From Pseudomonadota bacterium (GTDB lineage: Bacteria; Pseudomonadota; Alphaproteobacteria; Rhizobiales; Hyphomicrobiaceae), in the NCBI GenBank assembly GCA_023412805.1, contig JAEZRM010000064.1, forward strand, positions 248,001 through 312,000: a stretch of 64,000 nucleotides of DNA, read 5' to 3'. Shown here piece after piece: positions 44,929-54,849 of this stretch. Each line of letters opens with the position of its first letter. Position 1 is the stretch's first letter. The position numbers were made by a program, and so were the translations under genes. The notes under the pieces are model-generated. The model was given only the letters and a program-made list of their open reading frames with translations, was not told the DNA's origin and did not search any database.

Positions 44929-46053
44929 TCAGGCGGCCTCGGCGGTCCGCTCGACGCGAGCCAGGGTGTCGAGGATCAGCATCCTGCGGTCGAGGTTGAG
45001 CGCCAGCGTCTCGGCCTTGTCGCGGACGATGGTTTCCCACAGCTCGGCCCATGAGGCAAGCCTGCCCTCAGGGATAAGCTTACGCGCCATGGCCATATCA
45101 TCAGGGTTGCCTTCGCCGCCGGCCGCCGCCCGGACAAGACGGGCGATAAGCCCCAGGAGAAGATCGAAGAAAAGCGTAAATCGGGCATCGGCGGCAGTGC
45201 TGCCGAGTTCTTCGCCGAGGGCGTGTGCCGATTGCCAGTCGATGCGGGGCAGCGACTGGAAAAGCGCCTCGATCCGGCGGTAGAGGCTGAGCCCGTCCGT
45301 TGCCGACAATTCGAGCAATCGGCGGACGCTGCCGCCGGCCAGGGCTTCAAGCGCGCGCCAATCCGTTTCCGCCGGCGGTGGCGTGTCGGCGGCGGTCAGC
45401 GCGCCCGTTGCCGCGCGGCGCAGGTCGCTGGGCCCAAGCGCCGCCATCTCCAGCGTCCGGCAGCGCGAGCGGATGGTCCTGAGCAGGCGCTGTGGCTGTG
45501 CCACGACCAGCAGGAACATCGTGCGGCGTGGCGGTTCCTCGAGGGCCTTCAGCAGAGCGTTGGCCGCGTTGAGGTTTAACTCGTCGGCGCTGTCGACAAT
45601 GACGATGCGCCAAGTTCCTTCGTCGGCCGTGCGGCCGAGGAATGTCTTGAGCTCGCGCACGCTGTCGACGGGGATGGTTGCGGGAAAGCGCTTGGTTTTG
45701 GTGTCGTAGGCCCGGCGCACGACGGCGAGGCCGGGATGCGAGAGGGCACGCACCTGCGCGGCGGCAATGCTTTTGTCGGAGATGGCGAGGCCCGAGCGGG
45801 CACTGCGCTCTTGCGGCGTGGCCAGCGCAAATTTGGCAACGCGATAGGCGAGCGTGGCCTTGCCGATGCCGGCCGGGCCGCTCAGCATCCAGGCATGATG
45901 CATACGCCCGCCCGCGAAGGCTGCGGCGAACTCCTGCTCGGCGGCTTCATGGCCGAACAGCTCCGCCGTGTCGCGCGGATGCGGAAAGCCCTCCAGCCGG
46001 TCGATTTCCGGCAGGGCTTCGACTTCGGCCAGGGCTGCAGCTCTACGTGCCAT
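44929..46053 (-). CDS. holB: DNA polymerase III subunit delta'
   Basis: Clamp-loader subunit of 374 residues. It has GPAGIGKATLAYRVA as a P-loop near residue 60, then VDSVRELKTFLGRTADEG, NAANALLKALEEPPRRTMFLL and RSRCRTLEMAAL, typical of delta' of this lineage. The three-domain C-terminal part is less conserved. Its start overlaps the tmk stop (TGATG), and metG lies 90 bases on. Confidence 0.95.
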   Translation of the reverse strand: MARRAAALAEVEALPEIDRLEGFPHPRDTAELFGHEAAEQEFAAAFAGGRMHHAWMLSGPAGIGKATLAYRVAKFALATPQERSARSGLAISDKSIAAAQVRALSHPGLAVVRRAYDTKTKRFPATIPVDSVRELKTFLGRTADEGTWRIVIVDSADELNLNAANALLKALEEPPRRTMFLLVVAQPQRLLRTIRSRCRTLEMAALGPSDLRRAATGALTAADTPPPAETDWRALEALAGGSVRRLLELSATDGLSLYRRIEALFQSLPRIDWQSAHALGEELGSTAADARFTLFFDLLLGLIARLVRAAAGGEGNPDDMAMARKLIPEGRLASWAELWETIVRDKAETLALNLDRRMLILDTLARVERTAEAA

Positions 46054-46709
46054 CAGGCCATCATACTCGACAAACGGGCTTCCACGATGGCCCAGATGCG
46101 CGCAGCAACCGCCTCGGACGATCCGGTCGCGTCGATGACGGCACAGCGTTCTGGATCATTGGTTGCAATGGCCAGAAATCCCTGCCGCAACGCCTCATGA
46201 TAGGCGGCCTCACGGATCTCGAAGTGGTCGCGTCCCGCGCTACTCTTGCGCGCATCGGCGCGCGCGAGGCCGATCTCGGGCGGAATGTCGAGAATGAACG
46301 TGAGATCCGGGCGGAGATCGCCGAGCACGAGGCGGTGCAGCTCCGTGAGCGTCGCGTGCGGCACGCCGCCGGCCGCGCCCTGATAAGCGAATGTCGAATC
46401 CGAGAAACGATCGCTGATCACCCATTGGCCCGCTTGCAGCGTCGGCTTGATGGTCTCGGTAACGTGATCGGCGCGGGCGGCGAGAAACAGCAGCGCTTCG
46501 GCCATGGCGCTCCGCGGCGGCAGGTCGGGACGCAGCAGCAACGCGCGAATCTCTTCGGCGAATGGCGCGCCACCGGGTTCGCGCGTGAGCCTGCACGCAA
46601 TGCCCGCCGCCCCGAGGCGGTTCGCGAGCAGGCGTGTCTGGGTCGTCTTTCCGGCGCCTTCCCCACCTTCGAAGGTGATGAACGGCGCCCTTTTGGTGGC
46701 TGTGATCAT
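46053..46709 (-). CDS. tmk: Thymidylate kinase
   Basis: Phosphorylates dTMP to dTDP. The 218 residues carry the P-loop FEGGEGAGKTTQTRLLA near 11-27, LTREPGGAPFAEEIR, the DRF motif in VISDRFSDSTFAYQG, and the lid region ARADARKSSAGRDHFE. The stop overlaps the holB start, the usual tmk-holB arrangement. dacA lies upstream on the same strand. Confidence 0.96.
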   Translation of the reverse strand: MITATKRAPFITFEGGEGAGKTTQTRLLANRLGAAGIACRLTREPGGAPFAEEIRALLLRPDLPPRSAMAEALLFLAARADHVTETIKPTLQAGQWVISDRFSDSTFAYQGAAGGVPHATLTELHRLVLGDLRPDLTFILDIPPEIGLARADARKSSAGRDHFEIREAAYHEALRQGFLAIATNDPERCAVIDATGSSEAVAARIWAIVEARLSSMMA

Positions 46710-46751
46710 GCGCCTCGTGCCGCCGGGAATGCCCGGCGCACGCGCGGCGGG

Positions 46752-47963
46752 TCACCTCAGAACCCAGCCGAACGCCATGTGCACGAGTGTGTCAAGGCCA
46801 CGCCGCATGGTGCCGGCGGCCGGCACATCCTCGCCCGCTGCGAGGGGCACTTCGTTGACCGTCTGCGAGGCCGTCGTCACGCGCAGCTTGGCGATGACGT
46901 CGCCCTTCTTGATTGGCGCCTTGAGAGGGCTCTTGTAGATGATCTGGGCCGAAAGGCGCTGGCCGGCCTGCGCTTTGGGCAGCAGAACGGTGATCGCGTT
47001 GGCGCCGACGAGCGGCACGTACATGCGGTCCCCGCCCCAAACGCGCGCGCGGCCGACGGCTTCCTCAGCATCGAACAACTTGAAATCGGCAAATCCCTTG
47101 AAGCCCCATTCGAGCAGGCGAACGGCTTCGTTGCGCCGTGCCTGGGCATCTTCCATACCGTTGATCACGAGGATCACGCGGCGCTCGCCCTGCTTCGCCG
47201 AGGCGACGATGCCGTAACCCGCTTCCTTGATGTAGCCGGTCTTGAGGCCGTCCACGCCGAGGTCCAGGCCAAGCAACGGATTGCGATTGAAGAAGCGGTG
47301 CTTGCGGTAGCGATATTCGCGCTCGGCGAAGAGACCGTAGTGCTCCGGATAATCCTGAATGAGATGGCGCGCCAGTATGGCCAGCTCACGCGCGGTCATC
47401 AGGTGATCGGGATCGTGCAGGCCGGTGGCATTGCGGAACGTCGATTTGGTGAGCCCGAGCCGGCGCGCCTCATCGGTCATCATCTTCGCGAAACCGGCCT
47501 CGGTACCGGCCATGGCCTCGCCAACGGCAATGGAGACGTCGTTGCCCGATTGAATGATGATGCCCTTGAGTATCTCGGATAGCGGTTCGCGCGTGTTGAT
47601 CGGCACGAACATCGCCGAGGTGCCGGAGGGGGCGCCACCCGTGCGCCACGCATTCTCGCTAACGAGAATTTCGTCCTCGAGCTTGATGCGGCCTTCCTTG
47701 AGCGCGCGGAAGACGACGGCGAGCGTCATCAGCTTGCTCATGCTCGCCGGCGGCGCAAGCTCGTCCGCATTGTGCTGAAAGAGCACGGCGCCCGTATTGG
47801 CATCCAGCAGGATAGCCTGCTTGGCGCGGGTGGTCATCTCGGCCGGTGCCGACGCCTGCGCGAACGCAGTGCCGGCCATCATGACCGTTCCCAGGATCAG
47901 CATCGAAAACGCGGCGACGGATTGCCGAAAGCTGAGCCCGGAGATCCCGAAGATTGCCTTCAT
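46752..47963 (-). CDS. dacA: D-alanyl-D-alanine carboxypeptidase
   Basis: Class C low-molecular-weight penicillin-binding protein, 403 residues, that trims the terminal D-Ala of murein stem peptides. A signal peptide (about 1-35, AFAQA) is followed by the active-site tetrad SMSK (Ser74-Lys77), SGN at 139-141 and KTG at 241-243. The C-terminal domain is beta-rich and ends in an amphipathic stretch (LDTLVHMAFGWVLR) likely to anchor it at the membrane. It is the first gene of the dacA-tmk-holB-metG-tatD run. Confidence 0.95.
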   Translation of the reverse strand: MKAIFGISGLSFRQSVAAFSMLILGTVMMAGTAFAQASAPAEMTTRAKQAILLDANTGAVLFQHNADELAPPASMSKLMTLAVVFRALKEGRIKLEDEILVSENAWRTGGAPSGTSAMFVPINTREPLSEILKGIIIQSGNDVSIAVGEAMAGTEAGFAKMMTDEARRLGLTKSTFRNATGLHDPDHLMTARELAILARHLIQDYPEHYGLFAEREYRYRKHRFFNRNPLLGLDLGVDGLKTGYIKEAGYGIVASAKQGERRVILVINGMEDAQARRNEAVRLLEWGFKGFADFKLFDAEEAVGRARVWGGDRMYVPLVGANAITVLLPKAQAGQRLSAQIIYKSPLKAPIKKGDVIAKLRVTTASQTVNEVPLAAGEDVPAAGTMRRGLDTLVHMAFGWVLR

Positions 47964-48072
47964 ATCTCCATCCCGACGAGGGCTGTGCTGTCGAATCGAC
48001 TATCGCGATTTCAGTGCCGCCTAGTCAACCTTTCGCGGTTCAGTTAGCGCATCCCAACACGGCAAGTTCAAG

Positions 48073-49269
48073 TCAGCTCGACGGGAATGGCTTCGCGGTT
48101 TCAGCGAGATATTGCATTGCGGTCGCAACACCACCGGCTTTGTGCGGTACCTTGGCGAGGCCGAGCGCCATCTCCACGCCCGCGAGCGTGCCGACGAGCG
48201 TCAGATCATTGATGTCGCCGAGATGACCGATGCGGAAGACCTTCCCTGCGACTTTCGACAGCCCGGTTCCGAGCGAAATGTCGAAGTGGTCGAGCGCGAC
48301 TTTGCGGAATGTATCGGCATTGTGGCCATCCGGCATGACAACCGCCGTCAGCACCGGTGAGAAATGCCGGTCGTCGAGAATGAGGTTCTCGAGCCCCCAG
48401 GCGGCGACGGCGCGGCGGGTCGCTTCGCCGTGGCGAATGTGCCGCGCGAAGACGTTGTCGAGCCCTTCCTCGTTCAGCATGTCGATGGCTTCGGCAAGGC
48501 CGTAGAGCAGGTTGGTCGCAGGGGTATACGGGAAATAGCCATTCTTGTTGTGGGGGAGCATTTCCTCCCAGGACCAGAAGAGCTTGGGTGTTTTCGAAGC
48601 CTTGGCGGCGGCAAGTGCCTTGTCCGAAACGGCATTGAAGGAAATGCCGGGCGGCAGCATCAAGCCCTTCTGCGAGCCCGAGACCGTGACATCGACACCC
48701 CAATCGTCATGCCGGTAGTCCGCGGAGGCGAGGCCCGAGATCGTGTCGACCATGAGCAGCGCGGGATGTCCTGCTGCGTCGATGGCCTTGCGCACTTCAT
48801 CGATGCGCGAGGTAGCGCCGGTCGAGGTCTCGTTGTGGACGACGCAGACAGCCTTGATCTCGTGCGCTTTATCTTCTTTCAGGCGCTTCTCGATGCGATT
48901 CGCATCGACGCCCGCACGCCAGTCCGTCTCGATGAACTCGGGAACGACGTCGAGCTTCAGCGCCATGTTCTTCCACAGCGTCGCGAAGTGGCCGGTCTCG
49001 TACATCAGCACCTTGTCGCCGGGCGAGAGCACATTGACGAGCGCTGCTTCCCACGCGCCGGTTCCGGACGCCGGGAAAATGATGACCGGGCCCTTGGTCT
49101 TGAAGACGCCCTTGACGCCATCGAGGACGCGGCGGCCGAGTTTCTGGAACTCCGGCCCGCGATGATCCATGACCGGCATGTCCATGGCGCGCAGAATGCG
49201 GTCGGGCACGGGCGAGGGCCCGGGGATCTGCAGAAAGTGGCGACCGGCGCGACGCGGCTCGTTGGACAT
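48073..49269 (-). CDS. sgaA: Serine--glyoxylate aminotransferase
   Basis: PLP enzyme of the class V aminotransferase family, 398 residues, converting serine and glyoxylate to hydroxypyruvate and glycine. HFLQIPGPSPVPDRILRAMD is the typical start; NETSTGATSRIDEVR, DTISGLASADYRHDDWGVD and the PLP Lys201 in SGSQKGLMLPPGIS match SgaA of Hyphomicrobium and Methylobacterium. The related alanine-glyoxylate or purine aminotransferases are possible alternatives. ATG 49269 has a GGGAG site; the frame opens at 49293. It is divergent from the large FAD oxidoreductase. Confidence 0.88.
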   Translation of the reverse strand: MSNEPRRAGRHFLQIPGPSPVPDRILRAMDMPVMDHRGPEFQKLGRRVLDGVKGVFKTKGPVIIFPASGTGAWEAALVNVLSPGDKVLMYETGHFATLWKNMALKLDVVPEFIETDWRAGVDANRIEKRLKEDKAHEIKAVCVVHNETSTGATSRIDEVRKAIDAAGHPALLMVDTISGLASADYRHDDWGVDVTVSGSQKGLMLPPGISFNAVSDKALAAAKASKTPKLFWSWEEMLPHNKNGYFPYTPATNLLYGLAEAIDMLNEEGLDNVFARHIRHGEATRRAVAAWGLENLILDDRHFSPVLTAVVMPDGHNADTFRKVALDHFDISLGTGLSKVAGKVFRIGHLGDINDLTLVGTLAGVEMALGLAKVPHKAGGVATAMQYLAETAKPFPSS

Positions 49270-49445
49270 CCGACCATTTCTCCCGTTTTGCACCTGCGTA
49301 CAAAGCAGGTCATTGTTTGCGGCCTTGTGTACCGTATGCCAAGCAGTAGAAGCTACGAATAAAAGTCGTCGGGCGGAAGGGGCAGTGGTTCGGGTAGCAT
49401 TCGGGCCATGCCATTGCCGCGCACTTCCGCATGGGCAGATCCGCC

Positions 49446-52427
49446 ATGAACCAGCATGTCCCCGCTAACCGCGCCCTCGCGGACCGGCTCAGTCGCGAGA
49501 TTGAGGGGGAGGTCCTGTTCGACCGCTTTTCCCGCGGGCGTTATGCAACCGATGCCTCGATATATCAGATCGAGCCCCTTGGCGTCGTCGTCCCGAAGAG
49601 CATCCAGGATGTGCGCATCGCGGCCGAGATTGCCCGCGAGATGGGCGTGCCGCTTCTCCCGCGCGGCGGGGCGACCTCGCAGTCCGGGCAGACGGTCGGC
49701 CGCGCGCTCGTCGTGGATTTCGCCAAGCACCTGACGCGGGTGCTGGAGGTCGATCGCGAGGCGGGCACGTGCCTCGTGGAGCCCGGCATCGCGCTTGATG
49801 AGCTGAACCGCCAGCTCAAGGCGACGGGGTACGTCTTCCCGGTGGACGTTTCGACGTCGGCGCGCGCGACCATCGGCGGCATGACGGGCAACAACTCCTG
49901 CGGCACGCGCTCGATCCGCTACGGTATCATGCGCGACAATGTTCTGGAGATCGACGCGCTGCTGCCTGATGGCACACCTGCGCGTTTCTGCGAGATAGAC
50001 GTCACGACCTTCGACAAGTTGACCGGCAGCTTCGGCGCGCTCGCCCGCGATCTGCTGAAACTCGGCGCACGCGAGCAGGAACACATTCGCGGCGCCTTCC
50101 CTGGCGTCTCGCGCCGCGTCGGCGGCTATCTCATTGACGCGCTGCTGCCGCGAAACGCGCCGATCAATCTCGCGACGTTGCTCTGCGGCTCGGAAGGCAC
50201 GCTCGCACTGAGCGAGCGCGTGAAGCTCAAGCTGTGGCCGCAGCCGAAGAACAAGGCGCTCGGCATCTGCCATTTCCCAACCTTCCGCGCAGCCATGGAG
50301 GCGCCGCAGCATATCGTGAAGCTCGGGCCCGTGGCTGTCGAAGTCGTCGATCGCACGCTGATCGAGCTCGCACGCGACATCGACATGTTCCGCCCCGTCA
50401 TGGAAGCGCATGTGCGCGGCAAGCCCGATGCGCTGCTGCTCGTCGAGTTCGCGGAGGATGATCAGACCGAGAACCTGCGTCGCCTGGAACAGCTCGATGA
50501 ACTCATGGGCGATCTCGGCTTTCCGGGCGCCGTCGTGAAGATCTCGAACCCTGCCGAGCAGGCGGCTGTGTGGAGCGTGCGCGCCGCCGGCCTCAACATC
50601 ATGATGAGCATGAAGACGGAGGGAAAGCCCGTCTCCTTCATCGAGGATTGCGCCGTTCCGCTCGAGCATCTGGCCGACTACACGGAACGGCTGACAGCGG
50701 TCTTCGAAAAGCACGGCACGAAGGGCACATGGTACGCGCACGCCTCGGTCGGCTGTCTGCATGTGCGCCCGGTGCTCAATCTCAAGCTCGAAAAAGACGC
50801 CAATACCATGCGCGCGATCGCCGAAGAGGCGTTCGCTATGGTGAAGGAGTACAAGGGCGCGCATTCGGGCGAGCACGGCGACGGTCTCGTGCGTTCCGAA
50901 TTTCACGAGACGATGTACGGCCGCAAGACCGTCGAGATTTTCGAGGAGGTCAAGGATCGCTTCGATCCGGCGCGAATCATGAACCCCGGCAAGATCGTGC
51001 GTGCGCCGCGTATGAATGATCGCTCGCTCTTCCGTTACAAGCCGGACTATGCGGTCGCGGATTTCCAGCCCGCGCTGGATTGGTCTGCCTGGCCGGGGGC
51101 TGGCGGCGGTTTCCAGGGCGCCGTCGAGATGTGCAACAACAACGGCGAGTGCCGCAAGCTTGCGGGCGCCGTCATGTGTCCGAGTTATCGCGTCGCCATG
51201 GAGGAGCAGCACGTCACGCGCGGGCGGGCCAATACACTGCGCCTCGCGATCTCCGGTCAGCTCGGGCCGGGCGCGTTCACCAGCGACGAGATGATGGACA
51301 CGCTGAAGCTTTGCGTGTCTTGCAAAGGCTGCCGACGCGAGTGTCCGACCGGCGTGGACATGGCACGCATGAAGATCGAGGTGCTGGCCGCGCGTCTCAA
51401 GCAACATGGGCTTTCGCTGCACGATCGGCTGGTGGCGTATTTGCCGCGTTACGCCGGAATGGCGTCGAAGCTCGGTTTCCTGCTCAATCTTCGTGAGGCC
51501 ATTCCCGGTGCCGCGCGATTTGGCGAATGGCTCGCTGGCTTCTCGGCGAAGCGGCCGCTGCCGCGCTGGCGTCGCGATGTCTTCCGGCAGGACGCGCCTG
51601 TCGGTCTCGCGGATGGCCGCGAGGTGGTGCTTTTCGCCGATACGTTCAACACCTACTTCGAGCCGGACAATCTGCGCGATGCGGCGGCTGTTCTCTCGCG
51701 ACTCGGCTATCGCGTAATCGTTCCGCAGCCCGACGAAGGTCCGAAGTGGCACTACGCCTCGGTGCTCATGATGGGGAGCGCCAAGCCACGTCCGCTCTGT
51801 TGTGGCCGCACGTTTCTCGCCGCCGGTCTCGTCGATGAGGCGAAGAAAGAGGCGCGTCGCCTGATCAAAGCGCTCCTGCCCTTCGCACAGCGTGGCGTGC
51901 CGATCGTGGGACTCGAGCCCTCCTGTCTCTTCACGCTCAAGGATGAGATGCTGGGCATGGGGCTCGGTGCCGAGGCTGCTGCAGTCAGTGAGCAGGCGCG
52001 CCTGTTCGAGACGTTCATCGCGGAGGAAGCCGCAGCGGGCCGCATCAGCGGCCCCATCGCGAGATCCGATGGGAGCGTCCTTCTGCACGGGCACTGTCAC
52101 CAGAAATCCTTTGGCGCCTTTGGTGATGTCGGTAAGGCACTCAAGCTCGTCGATGGTCTGAAAGTCGAAACTGTCGAGTCGAGCTGCTGCGGCATGGCCG
52201 GCGCATTCGGCTATCGCGCCGATACGTACGAAACATCCATGGCCATGGGTGAGCTGTCGTTGCTGCCAGCCGTGCGCAAGGCCGCCTCCGAGACCACCAT
52301 CGCTGCCGACGGCTTCTCCTGCCGTCACCAGATCCATGACGGCACGGGCCGATCCGCCCGTCACGTCGCCCGCATTCTCGCCGAGGCCATGCGCGCCTCG
52401 GAAACGCCAACGGAGACCCGCCGATGA
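49446..52427 (+). CDS. FAD/Fe-S D-2-hydroxyacid dehydrogenase (YdiJ-like)
   Basis: A 993-residue fusion. The N-terminal third is a PCMH-type FAD domain (PLGVVVPKSIQDV, PLLPRGGATSQSGQTVG and GMTGNNSCGTRSIRYG), followed by the GlcD/DLD C-terminal oxidase domain with HSGEHGDGLVRSEF. Then come two Cys motifs, CNNNGECRKLAGAVMCP and CVSCKGCRRECP, giving two 4Fe-4S clusters, and a C-terminal part with CCGR and CCGMAGAFGY as in glycolate oxidase/heterodisulfide reductase-type cysteine-rich domains. The closest recalled family is YdiJ/D-2-hydroxyglutarate dehydrogenase-like. Acceptor and substrate are not determined. Its stop overlaps the amidase start (ATGA). ATG 49446 is chosen over 49431. Confidence 0.9.
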   Translation: MNQHVPANRALADRLSREIEGEVLFDRFSRGRYATDASIYQIEPLGVVVPKSIQDVRIAAEIAREMGVPLLPRGGATSQSGQTVGRALVVDFAKHLTRVLEVDREAGTCLVEPGIALDELNRQLKATGYVFPVDVSTSARATIGGMTGNNSCGTRSIRYGIMRDNVLEIDALLPDGTPARFCEIDVTTFDKLTGSFGALARDLLKLGAREQEHIRGAFPGVSRRVGGYLIDALLPRNAPINLATLLCGSEGTLALSERVKLKLWPQPKNKALGICHFPTFRAAMEAPQHIVKLGPVAVEVVDRTLIELARDIDMFRPVMEAHVRGKPDALLLVEFAEDDQTENLRRLEQLDELMGDLGFPGAVVKISNPAEQAAVWSVRAAGLNIMMSMKTEGKPVSFIEDCAVPLEHLADYTERLTAVFEKHGTKGTWYAHASVGCLHVRPVLNLKLEKDANTMRAIAEEAFAMVKEYKGAHSGEHGDGLVRSEFHETMYGRKTVEIFEEVKDRFDPARIMNPGKIVRAPRMNDRSLFRYKPDYAVADFQPALDWSAWPGAGGGFQGAVEMCNNNGECRKLAGAVMCPSYRVAMEEQHVTRGRANTLRLAISGQLGPGAFTSDEMMDTLKLCVSCKGCRRECPTGVDMARMKIEVLAARLKQHGLSLHDRLVAYLPRYAGMASKLGFLLNLREAIPGAARFGEWLAGFSAKRPLPRWRRDVFRQDAPVGLADGREVVLFADTFNTYFEPDNLRDAAAVLSRLGYRVIVPQPDEGPKWHYASVLMMGSAKPRPLCCGRTFLAAGLVDEAKKEARRLIKALLPFAQRGVPIVGLEPSCLFTLKDEMLGMGLGAEAAAVSEQARLFETFIAEEAAAGRISGPIARSDGSVLLHGHCHQKSFGAFGDVGKALKLVDGLKVETVESSCCGMAGAFGYRADTYETSMAMGELSLLPAVRKAASETTIAADGFSCRHQIHDGTGRSARHVARILAEAMRASETPTETRR

Positions 52428-53755
52428 CCAAGCTCACAGACCTCACCGCCGCCGAGGCATCCGCCCGTATGAAGGCCGGCGAGCTGACCGCGCTCGCCTA
52501 TGCCGATGCGTTCATCGAGCGCGTGGCCGAGCGTGAAACTGACGTGCAGGCCTGGGTGCATCTCGATCCCGAGCGCGTGCGCGCCAATGCCCGCGCCGCC
52601 GATGAGCGCCGCCGCGAGGGCATTGCGGCTGGTCCGCTCAACGGCATTCCCGTCGGCATCAAGGATGTCATCGCCACGGCCGACATGCCGACGCAAAACG
52701 GCTGCGCCTATTTCAAGGACCATCAGCCCGAGCAGGATGCCGGCTGCATCGCGCAGCTTCGTGGCGCGGGCGCCATCGTCATGGGCAAGACCGTGACGAC
52801 GGAGCTCGCGACGCACGTCCCGAACAAGACGCGCAATCCGCACAACCTGGAGCACACGCCCGGTGGTTCGTCCTCGGGTTCGGCGGCGGCCGTCGCCTGC
52901 GGAATGGTGCCGCTCGCGCTCGGCACGCAGACGGGCGGTTCCGTGATCCGCCCCGCATCTTTCTGCGGCATCTATGGCATTAAGCCCACGATCGGCCTCA
53001 TTTCGCGCACCGGTGTGACCATGCAGTCGCACACGCTGGATACCGTCGGCGTTTACGGACGCAGCCTCGAAGATCTCGCGCTCAGTGTCGATGCCATGGG
53101 CGCCTACGACACCGCCGATGAGGTGAGCTATGCGCGCCCGCGTCCGAACCTGGCGAGTGCGCTTGCCGAGGGCGCGTCCGCGACACCGACCCTCGCTTTC
53201 TTCCGTTCGCCGGCTTGGGAGGTCGCCGAGCCTGCCGCGAAGAGTGCCATCGAGCAGTTCGCCAAGGCACTCGGCGATCGCGTCGTGGATGCCGAGATGC
53301 CGGAGTTTGACGGTATCGTGCAGCATCACGCCAACGTTATGGCAGGCGAGCAGGCCTCCCACTACGGCCCGCTTCTCAAGGCGTCGCCCGATGGTATCTC
53401 GCCGAGCCTCGCGGAGCGCATTCGCTATGGCGAGACGGTCCTCGCGCGCGCCTACGTCGATGGGCTACGCGCGCGCGATCACGCTTATGCGGCCGTCGAG
53501 AAGCTCCTCTCGCGACATTCGGCGATTCTCACGCTCTCGTCGCCCGGACCTGCGCCCAAAGGCCTGCACTCGACCGGCAATGCGATCTTCAACGGTATGT
53601 GGACGCTGCTGGGTGTGCCGTGCGTCACACTGCCGTTGATGACGGTCGGCGGCATGCCGTGTGGCGTGCAGCTCATTGGCCTGCGCCGTGACGAGGCGCG
53701 CCTTTTGCACATCGCGCGTTGGGTGGAGCAGCACGCGAAGCGCGTCACCCTGTGA
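52424..53755 (+). CDS. Amidase signature family hydrolase
   Basis: A 443-residue amidase. The Ser-cisSer-Lys triad is Lys80 (GIPVGIKDV), Ser149 (PGGSSSGSAAAV) and Ser173 (TQTGGSVIRPASF). It lacks a signal peptide and is of single-domain length, unlike allophanate hydrolase. It probably acts on a small amide or an N-carbamoyl compound; the substrate is unknown. It overlaps the preceding FAD gene by four bases, indicating joint expression and possibly a joint catabolic route. Methyltransferase transcription converges on it. Confidence 0.92.
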   Translation: MTKLTDLTAAEASARMKAGELTALAYADAFIERVAERETDVQAWVHLDPERVRANARAADERRREGIAAGPLNGIPVGIKDVIATADMPTQNGCAYFKDHQPEQDAGCIAQLRGAGAIVMGKTVTTELATHVPNKTRNPHNLEHTPGGSSSGSAAAVACGMVPLALGTQTGGSVIRPASFCGIYGIKPTIGLISRTGVTMQSHTLDTVGVYGRSLEDLALSVDAMGAYDTADEVSYARPRPNLASALAEGASATPTLAFFRSPAWEVAEPAAKSAIEQFAKALGDRVVDAEMPEFDGIVQHHANVMAGEQASHYGPLLKASPDGISPSLAERIRYGETVLARAYVDGLRARDHAYAAVEKLLSRHSAILTLSSPGPAPKGLHSTGNAIFNGMWTLLGVPCVTLPLMTVGGMPCGVQLIGLRRDEARLLHIARWVEQHAKRVTL

Positions 53756-53761
53756 TCCGCG

Positions 53762-54523
53762 TCAGAGCTGCTCGCGCTTGTGGTCGAGCAGCTCGATTGT
53801 AGCGCGCGTGGCGCCCCGCAGCGGGACGAGCTGCGGCAGGCGACGTGCCATGGCCCCCGTGCCGATGGGCGAACTCAGCTCCTTGCGCGCTTCGACGATG
53901 ATGACGCCCGCGAAAGCCGGCCAGATCCGCGCGCCGACGCGCTCGATGGCAAGCCCTGTTCGTCGCACGAAGGCGCGGTCGACAGGTGCCATGAAGAGGG
54001 CGCTGCTCCAGTCGACGGGCGAGAAAAGCGCTTCCTTGAGCGCGCGCCCGATCTGGCGCGAGCTATAGGGCTGGCCGTGTCCGAAGGGCGTCGTATCCAT
54101 GCGCGCCCAGACACCGCGCCGATTGGGCACGATGATCATGAGGCGGCCTTCGGGCTTCAGTACGCGCCAGAACTCGCGCAGCAGCTTGCGCACCTCGCCG
54201 CTGCCTTCGAGGCAGTGCACGACGAGCAGGTTGTCGACGCTTGCGTCCGGCAGCGGCAGCATGTCGTCCTCGTAGAGGGCGGTACACACGTCACCTCTCG
54301 ACGGCCACATGATCGCGCCCTGTGTCGCCGGCATGAGAGCGCCGATGCGCCCCGCTTCGCTGCGGAACGAGCCGAGATAAGGCACGGCATAGCCGACTCC
54401 GATCAGCGTCGCGCCGGGGAGCCGCGGCCAACGCGCGCGGACGCGCTGCGAGAGAACCCTGCGAACCAGGGAGCCGAGCGGACGATCATAGAAGTCGCGC
54501 AGTTCGAGAATATCGGGCTGCAT
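53762..54523 (-). CDS. Class I SAM-dependent methyltransferase
   Basis: A 253-residue SAM methyltransferase. The glycine-rich motif I is degenerate (LIGVGYAVPYLGSF), LPLPDASVDNLLVVHCLE marks motif II and LREFWRVLKPEGRLMIIVPN motif III, typical of UbiE/MenG-type folds. This subtype is widespread in alphaproteobacteria, often beside a glyoxalase II gene, which is absent here. The substrate is unknown. It is divergent from rph. Confidence 0.85.
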   Translation of the reverse strand: MQPDILELRDFYDRPLGSLVRRVLSQRVRARWPRLPGATLIGVGYAVPYLGSFRSEAGRIGALMPATQGAIMWPSRGDVCTALYEDDMLPLPDASVDNLLVVHCLEGSGEVRKLLREFWRVLKPEGRLMIIVPNRRGVWARMDTTPFGHGQPYSSRQIGRALKEALFSPVDWSSALFMAPVDRAFVRRTGLAIERVGARIWPAFAGVIIVEARKELSSPIGTGAMARRLPQLVPLRGATRATIELLDHKREQL

Positions 54524-54849
54524 CGCCTCGCGGTTATCCCTTTTAATCTCAGTGCGTGTGTGGCCACGCGCTCAGCGAGCGCCACCGAACCTTGTCCCTC
54601 GCGCGGCTGGCGGACGAAAATTGCCTGTATCATAGCTGCGTGATCCCGACTGTGCAGGCCCTTATTGATCGGCGTGTGCACTGCACGATCCTCAGTTCTC
54701 CAAGTGTTTACGCGTGTGCCGTGTCCTCCGAAGCTCCGGCGCGAATTCCTGAGCGCAATCCGCTGTTGATCTGTCGGGGAGGGTTGCGTAGCTTGGCGCA
54801 CTTTTCCGCGACAACTCGCATCCGCAACCTTGCCACCTTCAGGAGTCCC
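54524..54849. other. Methyltransferase-rph divergent region
   Basis: 326 bases between divergent genes. No conserved frame, RNA or clear promoter was recognised. The frame of rph is open through most of it, but codon quality is poor, and rph has its own AGGAG site at its ATG. Confidence 0.45.

Noticed and set aside
45678..47582. 634-codon open frame on the plus strand
   Set aside because: Antisense to holB, tmk and dacA, all of which have clear motifs.
49353..52364. 1003-codon open frame on the minus strand
   Set aside because: It lies fully opposite the FAD/Fe-S dehydrogenase, whose domains are unmistakable. Long antisense frames arise from high GC at third positions.
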